Positions 37,239 to 46,840 are shown, counted from the first letter of the stretch. The stretch: DNA of 64,000 nucleotides from Sphingomonas sp. S-NIH.Pt15_0812 (GCF_003951315.1 NZ_QLJH01000019.1:1-64000), one strand, 5' to 3'. The notes: a model not told the origin generated them from the letters alone. Numbers and translations are program-made.

Positions 37239-38348
37239 TCAGTCCTTGAACGGGTTGATCGTCTGGATCGTGCCGTCGGGGTTGAAGCGCAGCTCGGTCA
37301 TCTTGGCGGAGCGCAAGTGGTTCTTCCCGGACAATTGCGTGTCATGGTAGAAGAGATACCAGCGACCCTTGAAGTCGATGATCGAGTGGTGCGTCGTCCA
37401 GCCCTGCACCGGCTCCATGATCCGGCCGGTATAGCGGAACGGGCCATAGGGCGTGTCGCCGATCGCATAGGCCAGGTAGTGCGTGTCGCCGGTCGAATAG
37501 GTGAAGTAATATTTCCCGTTCCGCTTGAACAGCCAGCTCGCCTCGAAGAAGCGGCGGTCATGATCGCCGCCGAGGATCGGCTTGCCCTGGTCGTCGACGA
37601 TCTGCACGTCGCGCGGCGCCTCGGCGAAGCTCTTCATGTCGGGGGACAGGCGGGCGATCTTGGCCGACAGCGCCGGCTGGTCGTCGCGCTTCAGGTCGGT
37701 GTCGCCGCCGTTCGCGTCATAGCGGCCGGTCGCCCAGCGCTGGAGCTGCCCGCCCCAGATGCCGCCGAAATACATGTAGCTCTGGCCATCGGTGTCGGTG
37801 AACACCGCCGGATCGATCGAATAGCTGCCGGCGATCGGCGTCGGTTCGGCCTTGAACGGGCCGGTCGGCGACTTGGAGGTGGCGACGCCGATCCGGAACA
37901 CGCCCTGTTTGTCGCGCGCCGGGATATAGAGATAATAGGTGCCGTTCTTGTACGCGGCATCGGGAGCCCAGGTCTGCTTGGACGCCCAGGGGATGTCCTT
38001 CACGTCGATCGCGACCGGATTCACCGTCACCGGGCCGCCGGGCCGGTCCATGCTCAGCACCTGATAGTCGTGCATCGCATATTGGTTGCCGAGATCGTCG
38101 TCGGGAATGCCGGCATCGACGTCATGGCTGGGATAGACGTAGATCTTGCCATTGAAGACATGCGCGGACGGGTCGGCGAAGAACTGGTTCCGGACCAGCG
38201 GCTGGGCCAGATAGCGCTTGCCGTCCGGGCTGCGTGGCTCGGCCGCCGCCTTGGCGGGCGCGGTCTTGGGCTGTTGCGCGATCGCATAGCCCCCGCCGGC
38301 AAGCGCCAGCGTGGCGGCCGCGAGAAGGGTGGAGAAATGGCGTGGCAC
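37239..38348 (-). CDS. GH43 beta-xylosidase / arabinofuranosidase, exported
   Basis: 369 residues from a GTG. Signal peptide about 1-24. Five-bladed propeller family: general base in NQFFADPSAHVFNGKIYVYPS, the pKa-modulating Asp in SYSIDPAVFTD and the acid Glu in RFFEASWLFKRNGKYYFTYS. It would release xylose or arabinose from xylo-oligosaccharides in the periplasm. First gene of the operon; its promoter carries the xyl box at 38416-38429. Confidence 0.9.
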   Translation of the reverse strand: MPRHFSTLLAAATLALAGGGYAIAQQPKTAPAKAAAEPRSPDGKRYLAQPLVRNQFFADPSAHVFNGKIYVYPSHDVDAGIPDDDLGNQYAMHDYQVLSMDRPGGPVTVNPVAIDVKDIPWASKQTWAPDAAYKNGTYYLYIPARDKQGVFRIGVATSKSPTGPFKAEPTPIAGSYSIDPAVFTDTDGQSYMYFGGIWGGQLQRWATGRYDANGGDTDLKRDDQPALSAKIARLSPDMKSFAEAPRDVQIVDDQGKPILGGDHDRRFFEASWLFKRNGKYYFTYSTGDTHYLAYAIGDTPYGPFRYTGRIMEPVQGWTTHHSIIDFKGRWYLFYHDTQLSGKNHLRSAKMTELRFNPDGTIQTINPFKD

Positions 38349-38415
38349 GACCTTCTGATCCTTTCCTGTCTTTTTAGAGCCTTCTGCTGAGGCATTTGCG
38401 CGGCGGGAACCACAT

Positions 38416-38429
38416 CGATAGCGCTACCA
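38416..38429 (-). promoter_or_regulatory. xyl-box operator 1 (GH43-xylB-xylA promoter)
   Basis: On the minus strand TGGTAGCGCTATCG, 68 nt before the GH43 GTG. It differs at two positions from the xyl box TGGTAGCGCTAACA known for XylR of xanthomonads. Two close relatives occur at the other two xylan promoters of this window. Confidence 0.7.
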
Positions 38430-38510
38430 TATGGAAGCGGAGGGGCGGGGGCAAGCGTCGCCGCGCGGAAATCGCGGCCTCTAGCGAAATGGATTGCGAT
38501 CCCAGGGTCC

Positions 38511-38648
38511 GTGATCGGCGGCGGCCTGTCCTATCTGGTCCAGCGCCTGGGGGTGGAGCGTTCGGCGACGCTGGCCTGGCTGCTGAACGGCCGGGGGATG
38601 CCGACCCGCCCGGCGGCCGGTCCGGCGGTCATGGCGAAACCGGTCTAG
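38511..38648 (+). other. possible 45-codon frame or gene remnant
   Basis: From a GTG at 38511 the frame reads IGGGLSYLVQRLGVERSATL and ends in MAKPV with TAG at 38646-38648. The same frame is open upstream (WIAIPGS) without a start, which suggests the C-terminus of a lost gene. No ribosome site and no recognised family. Confidence 0.25.
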
Positions 38649-38687
38649 CCCTTCCCCAAGCGACGGCGAGCGCGTACCGACAGCATC

Positions 38688-39800
38688 ATGGCTGCCGAAC
38701 CTCCTTCGCCGATTGCTGTCTCCACCCCGCCCAAGCCGTCCACCCGCACCGCCCGCCGCGCCCGGTCCGCGCCGACGATCAGCGACGTGGCGCGCCATGC
38801 CGGCGTGTCGCCGATGACGGTGTCGCGCGTCATCAACGGCGAGGCGAGCGTCCGCCCCTCGACGCGGGAGACGGTGAAGGCGGCGATCGCCGCGCTCAAC
38901 TATGCGCCGAACCCGGCCGCGCGCAGCCTGGCCGGCGCGCGCCAGCTCCGCGTCGCGATGCTCTACAGCAACCCCTCCGCCGGCTATCTCAGCGAGTTCC
39001 TGCTCGGCAGCCTCGACCAGGCGTCGCGATCGGACGTGCAGATCGTGGTCGAGAAATGCGAACTGGGCGATCATGAGATGGAGGTCGCCGCGCAGGTGGT
39101 CGCCAGCGGCATCGACGGCGTCGTCCTACCGCCGCCGCTGTGCGAATCGGAGCCGCTGCTCGACCTGTTCGCCAAGGCCGGCGTGCCGACCGTCTCGGTC
39201 GCGACCGGCCGGCCCGCCGCCGATATGCTGGCGATCCGCATCGACGACCGCGCCGCCGCGCTGACTATGACCCGGCACATCATGTCGCTGGGCCATCGCC
39301 GCATCGGCTTCATCATGGGCAATCCCAACCTGACCGCCTCCGCGCGTCGGTTCTCCGGCTACAAGGCGGCGCTGGAGGAAGCGGGGATCGCGGTCGACCC
39401 GGAACTGATCGTCCAGGGACTCTATACCTACCGATCGGGCCTGGATGCGGCCGAGCAACTGCTCGACCGGGCCGATCCGCCGACCGCGATCTTCTCGTCC
39501 AACGACGACATGGCCGCCGCCACCGTCGCGGTCGCGCATCGGCGCGGGCTGGACGTGCCGGGCGACCTGACGGTCTGCGGCTTCGACGACACCACCCTGT
39601 CGACCGCGATCTGGCCGGAGCTGACCACCATCCACCAGCCGATCGCCGACATGGCGCGCGCGGCGGTCGAACTGCTGGTCGCGGTGCTGCGCCACAAGGA
39701 TGGCGAGGTGGCGGACCGGCACCTGCTGCTCGACTATACTTTCATTCGGCGTCAATCGGATGCGCCGCCCCGGATGCGGCCGAAGGCGCTTCCGGCTTGA
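38688..39800 (+). CDS. xylR: LacI-family regulator of the xylan/xylose locus
   Basis: 370 residues. A basic N-terminal extension (1-28), then the LacI helix-turn-helix TISDVARHAGVSPMTVSRVIN with hinge LNYAPNPAARSLAG, then a periplasmic-binding-protein-like sensor domain (about 85-350) with HIMSLGHRRIGFIMG and SSNDDMAAATVAVA. It lies between the GH43 operon and the xylose symporter gene, with matching palindromes on both sides and at the GH67/GH3 divergent promoter, so it is the likely local repressor responding to xylose or a xylo-oligosaccharide. Confidence 0.88.
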   Translation: MAAEPPSPIAVSTPPKPSTRTARRARSAPTISDVARHAGVSPMTVSRVINGEASVRPSTRETVKAAIAALNYAPNPAARSLAGARQLRVAMLYSNPSAGYLSEFLLGSLDQASRSDVQIVVEKCELGDHEMEVAAQVVASGIDGVVLPPPLCESEPLLDLFAKAGVPTVSVATGRPAADMLAIRIDDRAAALTMTRHIMSLGHRRIGFIMGNPNLTASARRFSGYKAALEEAGIAVDPELIVQGLYTYRSGLDAAEQLLDRADPPTAIFSSNDDMAAATVAVAHRRGLDVPGDLTVCGFDDTTLSTAIWPELTTIHQPIADMARAAVELLVAVLRHKDGEVADRHLLLDYTFIRRQSDAPPRMRPKALPA

Positions 39801-39815
39801 CCGCCAACGGTTAAC

Positions 39816-39829
39816 TGATAGCGATAACA
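39816..39829 (+). promoter_or_regulatory. xyl-box operator 2 (xylose symporter promoter)
   Basis: TGATAGCGATAACA, two mismatches to the xanthomonad xyl box, located 16 nt after the regulator stop and 51 nt before the symporter ATG. Confidence 0.65.
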
Positions 39830-39879
39830 ATATTGGGGGCGGGCCGGTCGTCGGCGACGCGTCATCAGGAGAGGGTCCC

Positions 39880-41316
39880 ATGACCGATAAAATGCGGGGG
39901 ACGGGAAGTGCGGGCGAAGCCGCCACCGTCAACCATGGTTTCATCGCCGCGATCGTCGCCGTCGCGACCATCGGCGGCTTCATGTTCGGCTATGATTCGG
40001 GCGTCATCAACGGGACGCAAAAGGGGCTGGAGGCGGCCTTCGACCTCGGCCGGCTCGGCATCGGCGTCAATGTCGGCGCGATCCTGGTCGGCTCGGCGAT
40101 CGGCGCGTTCGGTGCGGGCCGGCTGGCCGACCGGATCGGCCGTCGCAACACCATGATGCTGGCGGCGGCGCTGTTCCTCGTCTCCGCGCTGCTCGCGGGC
40201 GCGGCGACCAGCTCGGCGATCTTCATCATGGCGCGCATCATCGGCGGCCTGGGCGTCGGCGCGGCGAGCGTCATCTCGCCCGTCTATATCTCCGAAGTCA
40301 CCCCGGCCTCGATCCGCGGGCGTCTCACCAGCGTGCAGCAGGTGATGATCATCACCGGCCTGACCGGCGCGTTCGTCGCCAATTTCGCGCTGGCCCGCTA
40401 TGCCGGCGGCTCGACCGCGCCGTTCTGGCTCGACTATCCGGCCTGGCGCTGGATGTTCTGGCTCCAGGCGATCCCGGCGTTCATCTATCTCGTCGCGCTG
40501 TTCGTCATTCCGGAAAGCCCGCGCTTCCTGGTCGCCAAGGGCCGCGAGGCGGAGGCGCACGTCGTGCTGACCCGCCTGTTCGGCCGCGCCGAGGCGGACC
40601 GCAAGGTCGTCGAGATCCGCAACTCGCTCGCCGTCGACCATCACAAGCCCAAGCTGTCCGACCTGGTCGACAAGACCACCGGCAAGATTCGCCCCATCCT
40701 GTGGGCAGGCATCGGCCTCGCCATCTTCCAGCAGCTGGTCGGCATCAACGTCGTCTTCTATTACGGCGCGACCTTGTGGGAGGCGGTCGGCTTCTCGGAG
40801 GATTATGCGCTGCAGACCAACATCCTGTCGGGCGTGTTGTCGATCGCGGCCTGCCTGTTCACGATCGCGACCGTCGACAAGATCGGCCGCAAGCCGCTGC
40901 TGCTGATCGGTTCGGCCGGCATGGCGGTGACGCTGGCGCTGGTCGCCTATGCCTTCTCCACCGCCGTGACCGGCGCCAGCGGAGCGGTGTCGCTGCCGGG
41001 CAATAACGGCATCCTCGCGCTGGTGTCGGCGAATCTCTACGTCATCTTCTTCAACGCCAGCTGGGGCCCGGTGATGTGGGTGATGCTGGGCGAGATGTTC
41101 CCGAACCAGATCCGCGGCTCGGGCCTGGCGGTGTCGGGCTTCGCGCAGTGGATCGCCAACGCCGCCATCTCGGTCAGCTTCCCGGCGCTCGCCGTGTCGC
41201 CCGGCCTGGCGGTGACCTATACCGGCTACGCCTTTTTCGCGGCGATCTCGTTCTTCTTCGTCAAGGCGCTGGTCAACGAGACCAAGGGCCGCGAGCTGGA
41301 GGACATGGCCGGCTGA
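39880..41316 (+). CDS. xylE: D-xylose:H+ symporter-like MFS sugar transporter
   Basis: 478 residues, twelve helices, sugar porter family. GFMFGYDSGVINGTQKG in helix 1, DRIGRRNTMML, the PESPRFLV motif after helix 6, QQLVGINVVFYYG in helix 7, DKIGRKPLLLIG and NETKGRELEDM at the end are the family signatures. The ATG at 39880 follows AGGAGAGGG. The context makes xylose the likely sugar. A strong bidirectional terminator follows. Confidence 0.9.
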   Translation: MTDKMRGTGSAGEAATVNHGFIAAIVAVATIGGFMFGYDSGVINGTQKGLEAAFDLGRLGIGVNVGAILVGSAIGAFGAGRLADRIGRRNTMMLAAALFLVSALLAGAATSSAIFIMARIIGGLGVGAASVISPVYISEVTPASIRGRLTSVQQVMIITGLTGAFVANFALARYAGGSTAPFWLDYPAWRWMFWLQAIPAFIYLVALFVIPESPRFLVAKGREAEAHVVLTRLFGRAEADRKVVEIRNSLAVDHHKPKLSDLVDKTTGKIRPILWAGIGLAIFQQLVGINVVFYYGATLWEAVGFSEDYALQTNILSGVLSIAACLFTIATVDKIGRKPLLLIGSAGMAVTLALVAYAFSTAVTGASGAVSLPGNNGILALVSANLYVIFFNASWGPVMWVMLGEMFPNQIRGSGLAVSGFAQWIANAAISVSFPALAVSPGLAVTYTGYAFFAAISFFFVKALVNETKGRELEDMAG

Positions 41317-41339
41317 TCCCCGGTTCGTCAGCGACGCAA

Positions 41340-41381
41340 AAGAGAAACGGCGCGGGGAGCGATCCCCGCGCCGTTTCTCTT
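41340..41381. terminator. strong bidirectional terminator
   Basis: AAGAGAAACGGCGCGGGGA (41340-41358) and TCCCCGCGCCGTTTCTCTT (41363-41381) form a perfect 19-bp stem with a GCGA tetraloop between the convergent symporter and esterase genes. Confidence 0.85.
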
Positions 41382-41400
41382 CGTGCGCCTGCGGTCGTGA

Positions 41401-43506
41401 CTACTGGCAGAGCCCGGCCGGCGGTCCCTTGAGCACGGCCGGCCCGTTCAGCGTCGCGGTCGGCCCCGGCCGGCGCGGGTCGAGCGCGGCGGCGTAGAAG
41501 GGGTCGGCCTCCGCCTGGGCGAGCGTGGTGAAGCGGAAGCCCATGGCGCGATATTGCGCCAGGATGCGGGGCAGGAGCCGCGCGTCGAGCGCCCCGACAT
41601 GCATCAGCAGCACATAGGGGATGTCGTGCCCGACCTGCGCCTTCGCTCGCGACCGGGCGGCGAGCGCCGCCGCCCTGGCATCCGCCAGCATCCCGGTTTC
41701 CAGCCGTGCGATCGCGGCCTTGTCGCCCTTGGCGGCGCAGGCGGCATAGACGGGGTTCCAGGCGAAATCGTCGAAGCTCATCGTCACGCCGGCGATGCGA
41801 TAGCCGTCCGCCGCCAGCCGGGCGCGGACCGCATCACGCGCCGCCGGATCGCGCCCCTCCGCCAGGAAGGGATAGCGGAACCAGTGCCAGTCGCTCCGCC
41901 CCGCCGCCATCGCCAGCGGCCCCTCGTTCCTCTTCACCGAGGCGAGGAAGGCGTCCGCGCCGACCTGGTCGAGATTCTCATGCGCATAGCTGTGGTTGCC
42001 GAGTGGAAAGCCCGCCGCCCGCCACGCCCGGATCGCCGCCGCCGAGGTCGGATCGTCCAGCCCGAACCCGGCATTGAGGAAGCCATGGGCCGGTGCGCCC
42101 GCGGCGCGCAGCGCTGCGGTGATGCGGCGGATCACCTCCAGCCGGGTCATGCCGGGCGGCAGGGGGCCGTGCGCGGGAATATCGTCGAAGGTGATCGCGA
42201 TCGTCGGTGCCGGAGCGGGCGCGGGTGCGACCGGCACCGGGGCCAGCGCCGCCGCGACCGCGACCGGCCGCTGCCGGGCGCTGAACAGCGTCAGCGGCAC
42301 CGCATCGCCCATCGCCTTGTAACCCGCCTCGGACGGGTGGAGATGGTCGCCCGAATCATAGGCGGGCCGAAGCCGGTCGGGATGCGCCGGGTCGCGCAGC
42401 AGTCGGTCGAAATCGACCACCGCGTCGAACGTCCCGCTGGTGCGGATGAAGGCATTGATCGCCTGTCGGTCCGCCTCCGTCTCCGGCCCCGGATGATAAT
42501 AGCCATTGCCGCCAAAGGGCGTGATCGTGCCGCCGATCAGCGTGATGCCATGCGCATGGGCGCGGTCGGCGAGCTGCACATAGGCGGCGGTGATGTGCTG
42601 CACGATCGCGCGGTGCGCGGCCGAGGTGGCGGGCGCCTCGCGCGTCAGCACGCCGAGGTCGTTGACCCCCTCCAGCAGGATCGCCCAGCGCACATCGGTG
42701 CGCGCGATCACGTCGCGGTCGAAGCGCGCCATCAGGTTGGGGCCGTTGCCGTCGAGCAGCACGCGCCCGCCGCCGATGCCGGCATTGACCATGCCGATCC
42801 CGCGCGTCGCCGCATCGGCTCGCAGCCGCCCCGCCAAGATATCCGACCAGCGCGTGTTGCGGTTGCCGGTGACGCCATAGCCGTCGGTGATCGAGTCGCC
42901 GATCGCGACCAGCGTCCCTTGCGTCGCCGGCCCCGCCACCTCGACATCGGCGATGCCGTACCAGCGGGTCATGGTCGTGGCATCGGCCAGCTCGGGGTCG
43001 GCGACATGGTCGCCGGCGACCAGGAAATTCGCCCCCCGCGCGCCGGGATGGCCGGTCTGCACGTTCGGCACGTCGGGCCAGTAGAGGCTGATCGCCAGGT
43101 CCGCGCCGGGCGGCAGCGGCACGGCGACGGGATCGGACCAGATCTCCGCGCCCGGCGGGATCACCGCCTGCGCCTGCCCGGCGAAGCGGAGCGGCCGGCT
43201 GGTCCCGATCCGCGCGGTGCCGGGGGCGAGCGCGGGGGCGACGCTGGCCGCGCCGATCGTCAGCGGCGTGGTGCCGAACAGGTTGGAGAAACGGACGCGC
43301 AACCGCTCGCCCCCGGCCGACAGCCGGACGACCTGGCGCAGCGTCACCGCCTTGCCCTGAGACGTGGGAAGGGCATTGTCGCCATCGGCCACCAGTTGCG
43401 CCGAACCCCAGCTGCCGACCCAATGGGCGGTACGGTCTCGGGCGGGTACGGCGCCGGTGAGGGCGGTGGCGGCGAGCAGGGCGGCGAGGGTCGCGAGGGG
43501 ACGCAT
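41401..43506 (-). CDS. bifunctional carbohydrate esterase: SGNH hydrolase fused to NodB-type deacetylase
   Basis: 701 residues with a signal peptide (1-22). Domain 1 (about 25-410) is an SGNH/GDSL esterase: nucleophile S205 in GDSITDG, GVND at about 280-283, and the D387/H390 dyad in DHLHPSEAGY, after a beta-sandwich-like N-terminal part. A Pro/Ala linker (about 415-434, PVPVAPAPAPAP) leads to domain 2 (about 435-690), a polysaccharide deacetylase with TFDD at 439-442, the HxxxH metal pair H505/H509 and RYPFLAEG. It starts 5 nt after GH10, so xylan O-acetyl groups are the likely target. Confidence 0.85.
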   Translation of the reverse strand: MRPLATLAALLAATALTGAVPARDRTAHWVGSWGSAQLVADGDNALPTSQGKAVTLRQVVRLSAGGERLRVRFSNLFGTTPLTIGAASVAPALAPGTARIGTSRPLRFAGQAQAVIPPGAEIWSDPVAVPLPPGADLAISLYWPDVPNVQTGHPGARGANFLVAGDHVADPELADATTMTRWYGIADVEVAGPATQGTLVAIGDSITDGYGVTGNRNTRWSDILAGRLRADAATRGIGMVNAGIGGGRVLLDGNGPNLMARFDRDVIARTDVRWAILLEGVNDLGVLTREAPATSAAHRAIVQHITAAYVQLADRAHAHGITLIGGTITPFGGNGYYHPGPETEADRQAINAFIRTSGTFDAVVDFDRLLRDPAHPDRLRPAYDSGDHLHPSEAGYKAMGDAVPLTLFSARQRPVAVAAALAPVPVAPAPAPAPTIAITFDDIPAHGPLPPGMTRLEVIRRITAALRAAGAPAHGFLNAGFGLDDPTSAAAIRAWRAAGFPLGNHSYAHENLDQVGADAFLASVKRNEGPLAMAAGRSDWHWFRYPFLAEGRDPAARDAVRARLAADGYRIAGVTMSFDDFAWNPVYAACAAKGDKAAIARLETGMLADARAAALAARSRAKAQVGHDIPYVLLMHVGALDARLLPRILAQYRAMGFRFTTLAQAEADPFYAAALDPRRPGPTATLNGPAVLKGPPAGLCQ

Positions 43507-43511
43507 GGTCG

Positions 43512-44660
43512 TCAGCTCCGTTGGGCGGCGGAAAAGGCGGCGGCGAGGCTGTCGCGCATCGGCTTGGGGATGAAGCGATCGTCATAGGGGCAGGGGCGGC
43601 GACGCGCGCCGTCCTTGCGCGGCTCGAACCCCTCGATCCAGCTATAGCGGTCACTCATGCCCCAGACGAGCACGTCGCGAAGCTGGGGATAGCTGAACAT
43701 CAGGTCGCAATAGGCACGGGTATAGTCCGCCACCGCGCGGTCGCGCACCTTCGGGTCGGCGGGCAGATTATTGTCGCGCACGTCCAGTTCGGTGATGACC
43801 AGGCCATATCCCATGGCCGTCACCGCATCCAGGAAGCGTCGCCATTCCGCCTCGCGCTTCGTCGCGTCGCTGCCCGCCGGCTGGGTCATGATATGCGACT
43901 GCACGCCCAGGGCATCGACGGGCACGCCCCGGGCCTTGAACCCCTCCAGCAGCGTCAGCACGCCCGCCCGATGGCGGTCGTTGCCCGGCTCCCAGCTCAT
44001 ATAGTCGTTATAGACGAGCTGGGCGTGCGGGGCGGCGGCGCGCGCGGTGCGGAAGGCGAGATCGAGCGTCGGCTCCGCCCCGCCGATCGCCCTGGACAGG
44101 GCGGTATCGTAGAGCGCGCCGGTCGCGGGCGTCACTGCCTCGTTGACCACGTCGTAGCTGCGGATGCGCGTGCCGTAGCGGCGGCACACCGTCTCGATAT
44201 GGCGGACCAGCATCTGTTCGCCGGCCTTGCGCGCACCGGTGCCGAAGTCATGCGTCGCCATCCAGCGCGGCAGCCATTTGTCTTGGTGCCACAGAAGGTT
44301 ATGCCCGCGCATCTCGAGATGCTGGCGATCCGCCCAGTCGATCATCGCGTCGAACCGCGCGAAGTCGAACCGGTCGGGCGCGGGGCGCAGCGCCTGCCAC
44401 TTCATCTCGTTCTCGGCGACGACCAGCCCGCACTCGCCGGTCAGGAGCGCCGCATAGGCCGGGTTGGCCCAGGAACCGCTGTCGGTCCCCGCCGGCCGGC
44501 CATTGACCGCCGAGCCGAAGCGCATCCCCCTGGCCTTGGCCAGCGTGTCGAGCGAGGGGCCGGTCGCGACCGCCGCCGCCGCGCCTGTACCCATGAGGGC
44601 GGCACCTCCCGTGGCGGCCAGGCCGGCCAGCATCGTCCTGCGTGTCGGATGATCGGTCAT
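43512..44660 (-). CDS. GH10 endo-1,4-beta-xylanase
   Basis: 382 residues. Twin-arginine style signal (TRRTMLAGLAATGG). Catalytic acid E174 in YDVVNEA and nucleophile E291 in ITELDV, with ENEMKWQAL, GHNLLWHQDKWLP and VWGMSDRYSW as further GH10 signatures. The start overlaps the GH67 stop (ATGA). Cuts the xylan backbone outside the cytoplasm. Confidence 0.95.
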   Translation of the reverse strand: MTDHPTRRTMLAGLAATGGAALMGTGAAAAVATGPSLDTLAKARGMRFGSAVNGRPAGTDSGSWANPAYAALLTGECGLVVAENEMKWQALRPAPDRFDFARFDAMIDWADRQHLEMRGHNLLWHQDKWLPRWMATHDFGTGARKAGEQMLVRHIETVCRRYGTRIRSYDVVNEAVTPATGALYDTALSRAIGGAEPTLDLAFRTARAAAPHAQLVYNDYMSWEPGNDRHRAGVLTLLEGFKARGVPVDALGVQSHIMTQPAGSDATKREAEWRRFLDAVTAMGYGLVITELDVRDNNLPADPKVRDRAVADYTRAYCDLMFSYPQLRDVLVWGMSDRYSWIEGFEPRKDGARRRPCPYDDRFIPKPMRDSLAAAFSAAQRS

Positions 44661-46783
44661 TGCGGGTTCCCCGGTGCGAACGGAAAGCGTTGTTGCTTGT
44701 ACCAGTCGAGATCATGCGCTGGCGGTGCCATGCCGGCGGGCAGCGGCAGATGGTTGACCGACATCCAGTAGGACAGGCTGGCGTCGCGCCACCAGCGCGC
44801 CTCCCGCTCCTGCACCGCGAGGAAGGTCGCGGTCTTGGCCCAGCGCTGCGGATCGACGCGTCCGCGTAGAGCCTCCCATTCGCGGCGCATCGCCGCCACC
44901 GTGTCGACGCCCCGGTCGTAGCGCCGCGCCAGCGTCTCCCACAGCGTCTGCCCCGAGGCCATGCGATAGTCCCAGGGCAGGTGATGGAACCACAGCAGCT
45001 CCCCCTCCGGCGTGGTGCGCGGGTCCGCCAGCCTGGCGGCGAGCGACGGCGCATATTGCGCGACGGCGTTGCTGCCGGTCTTCGTCCGGTCGAAGCCGAT
45101 GCCGCCCCGGTCGGCGCGGTGATAATAGACCGGGTTCCATTCGGGCCGCTTGAGGTCCGAAACCCAGGGGGCGGGACCGTAATGATGACCCGTCGCCATC
45201 AGATGGGCGAGGCCCAGCGCGCCGGTATAGTCGACCACCGCCTCGCGCGATCGCATCAGCATGTCGGTGACGATCCGCATCACCTGGGGATCGCGGCCGA
45301 AGGTCTGGGCGGTCCATTCATGGGCGATCGCCTCCGGCGTCAGGCCGGGGTCCCAGGCGAGCCGGCCGAAGGCGTACCAGTTGGCCTGGTTGAACGGCGA
45401 CCCGGTCCAGTCGCGACTGTCGCCGATATTGGCGACGCCGGCCATGCCGGTCAGCCTGTGCCCCTCCAGCGAGCCGTCGACGACCCGGGCGACGGCCGCG
45501 CCGGGCGCGGTGCCGGTCTGGGCGTCCAGCGTCTCGGCGAACAGGGGGGCGAGATAGGCGAGGTGGGTGGCGAAGCCCAGATATTCCTTGGTGATCTGGA
45601 ATTCGATCATCAGCGGCGTCCGGGGCATCGCGCCGAACAGCGGATGGAAGGGCTCGCGCGGCTGGAAGTCGATCGCGCCGTTCTTCACCTGCACCACGAC
45701 ATTGTCGGCGAAACGACCGTCGAGCGGCTTGAACTCGTCATAGGCCTGTTTCGCGCGATCGTCGGGATCGGTATCGGCATAGACGAAGGCGCGCCACATC
45801 ACGATGCCGCCATGCGGCTTGACCGCCGCCGCCAGCATGTTGGCGCCGTCCGCATGGGTCGCGCCATAGTCGCGCGGGCCCGGCTGCCCCTCGCTGTTCG
45901 CCTTGACCAGGAAGCCGCCGAAATCGGGGATGGCGCGGTAGATCTCGTCCGCCTTGGCACGCCACCAGCGCCCCACGGCGGGATCGCGCGGGTCCGCGGT
46001 CTTCAGCCCGCCCAGTTCGATCGGCGCGGAGAAGCGCGCCGACAGATAGACCTTGATGCCATAGGGGCGGAAGATGTCCGCCAGCGCCGCCGCCTTGGCG
46101 ATATAGGGCGCGGTCAGGCTCTCCGCCTTGGCGTTGACGTTGTTGAGGACGGTGCCGTTGATCCCGATCGCGGCATTGGCGCGCGCATAGTCGGTGTAGC
46201 GCGGGTCCCTGTAGTCGGGCAGCGTCCACCAGTCCCACAGCGACTTGCCCGCATAGCCGCGCTCGACCACGCCATCCAGATTGTCCCAATGGTCGAGGAC
46301 GCGCAAGGCCACGCGCGGGCGCGAGCGGAGGTCGATGGCGGCGGAGGCGCCGTTCACCGCCACCTGCCGCAGCAGCGCGAAGGCACCATAGAGCACCCCG
46401 CGTTCGTCATCGCCGGTGACGACGACGGTCGACCGCCCGCCGATGCTGGCGCGGCGGACGACATAGCCCTCCGGCCCCGGCGAGGGCAGGCGCAGCGCCT
46501 GGATGTGCGGGTCGCGGGCGGTGGCGAGCAGGACCGGGCCGAAGCCCGCGGGCAGGCCGCGGCGCAGCTCGGCGGCGGCGGCATCGAGCGTGGCGGAGCG
46601 GCCCCGGACCGTCACCGCATCCGGCGCGACGGTCCGGGCAGGATAGCGCATCCACAGGCGATAGCCGTCGTCGGGCGCAGGCTGGTCGCTGGCGGCAGGG
46701 ACCGTGCCCGTTTGCGCGAGCAGCGGAGTCGAGGCTCCACTCAACAACAGAAACAAACCCAGCCGCAACGCCTTGGCACGCAT
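44657..46783 (-). CDS. aguA: GH67 alpha-glucuronidase
   Basis: 708 residues with a signal peptide (1-23). Removes (4-O-methyl)glucuronic acid from the ends of xylo-oligosaccharides. LDHWDNLDGVVERGYAGKS, the acid-Glu region GGFLVKANSEGQPGPRDYG, VVVQVKNGAIDFQPREP and IEFQITKEYLG carry the catalytic Glu, Asp and Glu of the family. First gene of the GH67-GH10-esterase operon; the xyl box at 46841-46854 lies 57 nt upstream. Confidence 0.95.
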   Translation of the reverse strand: MRAKALRLGLFLLLSGASTPLLAQTGTVPAASDQPAPDDGYRLWMRYPARTVAPDAVTVRGRSATLDAAAAELRRGLPAGFGPVLLATARDPHIQALRLPSPGPEGYVVRRASIGGRSTVVVTGDDERGVLYGAFALLRQVAVNGASAAIDLRSRPRVALRVLDHWDNLDGVVERGYAGKSLWDWWTLPDYRDPRYTDYARANAAIGINGTVLNNVNAKAESLTAPYIAKAAALADIFRPYGIKVYLSARFSAPIELGGLKTADPRDPAVGRWWRAKADEIYRAIPDFGGFLVKANSEGQPGPRDYGATHADGANMLAAAVKPHGGIVMWRAFVYADTDPDDRAKQAYDEFKPLDGRFADNVVVQVKNGAIDFQPREPFHPLFGAMPRTPLMIEFQITKEYLGFATHLAYLAPLFAETLDAQTGTAPGAAVARVVDGSLEGHRLTGMAGVANIGDSRDWTGSPFNQANWYAFGRLAWDPGLTPEAIAHEWTAQTFGRDPQVMRIVTDMLMRSREAVVDYTGALGLAHLMATGHHYGPAPWVSDLKRPEWNPVYYHRADRGGIGFDRTKTGSNAVAQYAPSLAARLADPRTTPEGELLWFHHLPWDYRMASGQTLWETLARRYDRGVDTVAAMRREWEALRGRVDPQRWAKTATFLAVQEREARWWRDASLSYWMSVNHLPLPAGMAPPAHDLDWYKQQRFPFAPGNPQ

Positions 46784-46840
46784 CCTTCTCTCCCGATCGG
46801 GCGGCGGCTGCGAGTTGACAGTCCGGGTTCGCCCTCTTCA

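Noticed and set aside
36777..38390. A 537-codon plus-strand frame opposite xylB and GH43
   Set aside because: Antisense to two well-supported genes; no recognisable domain.
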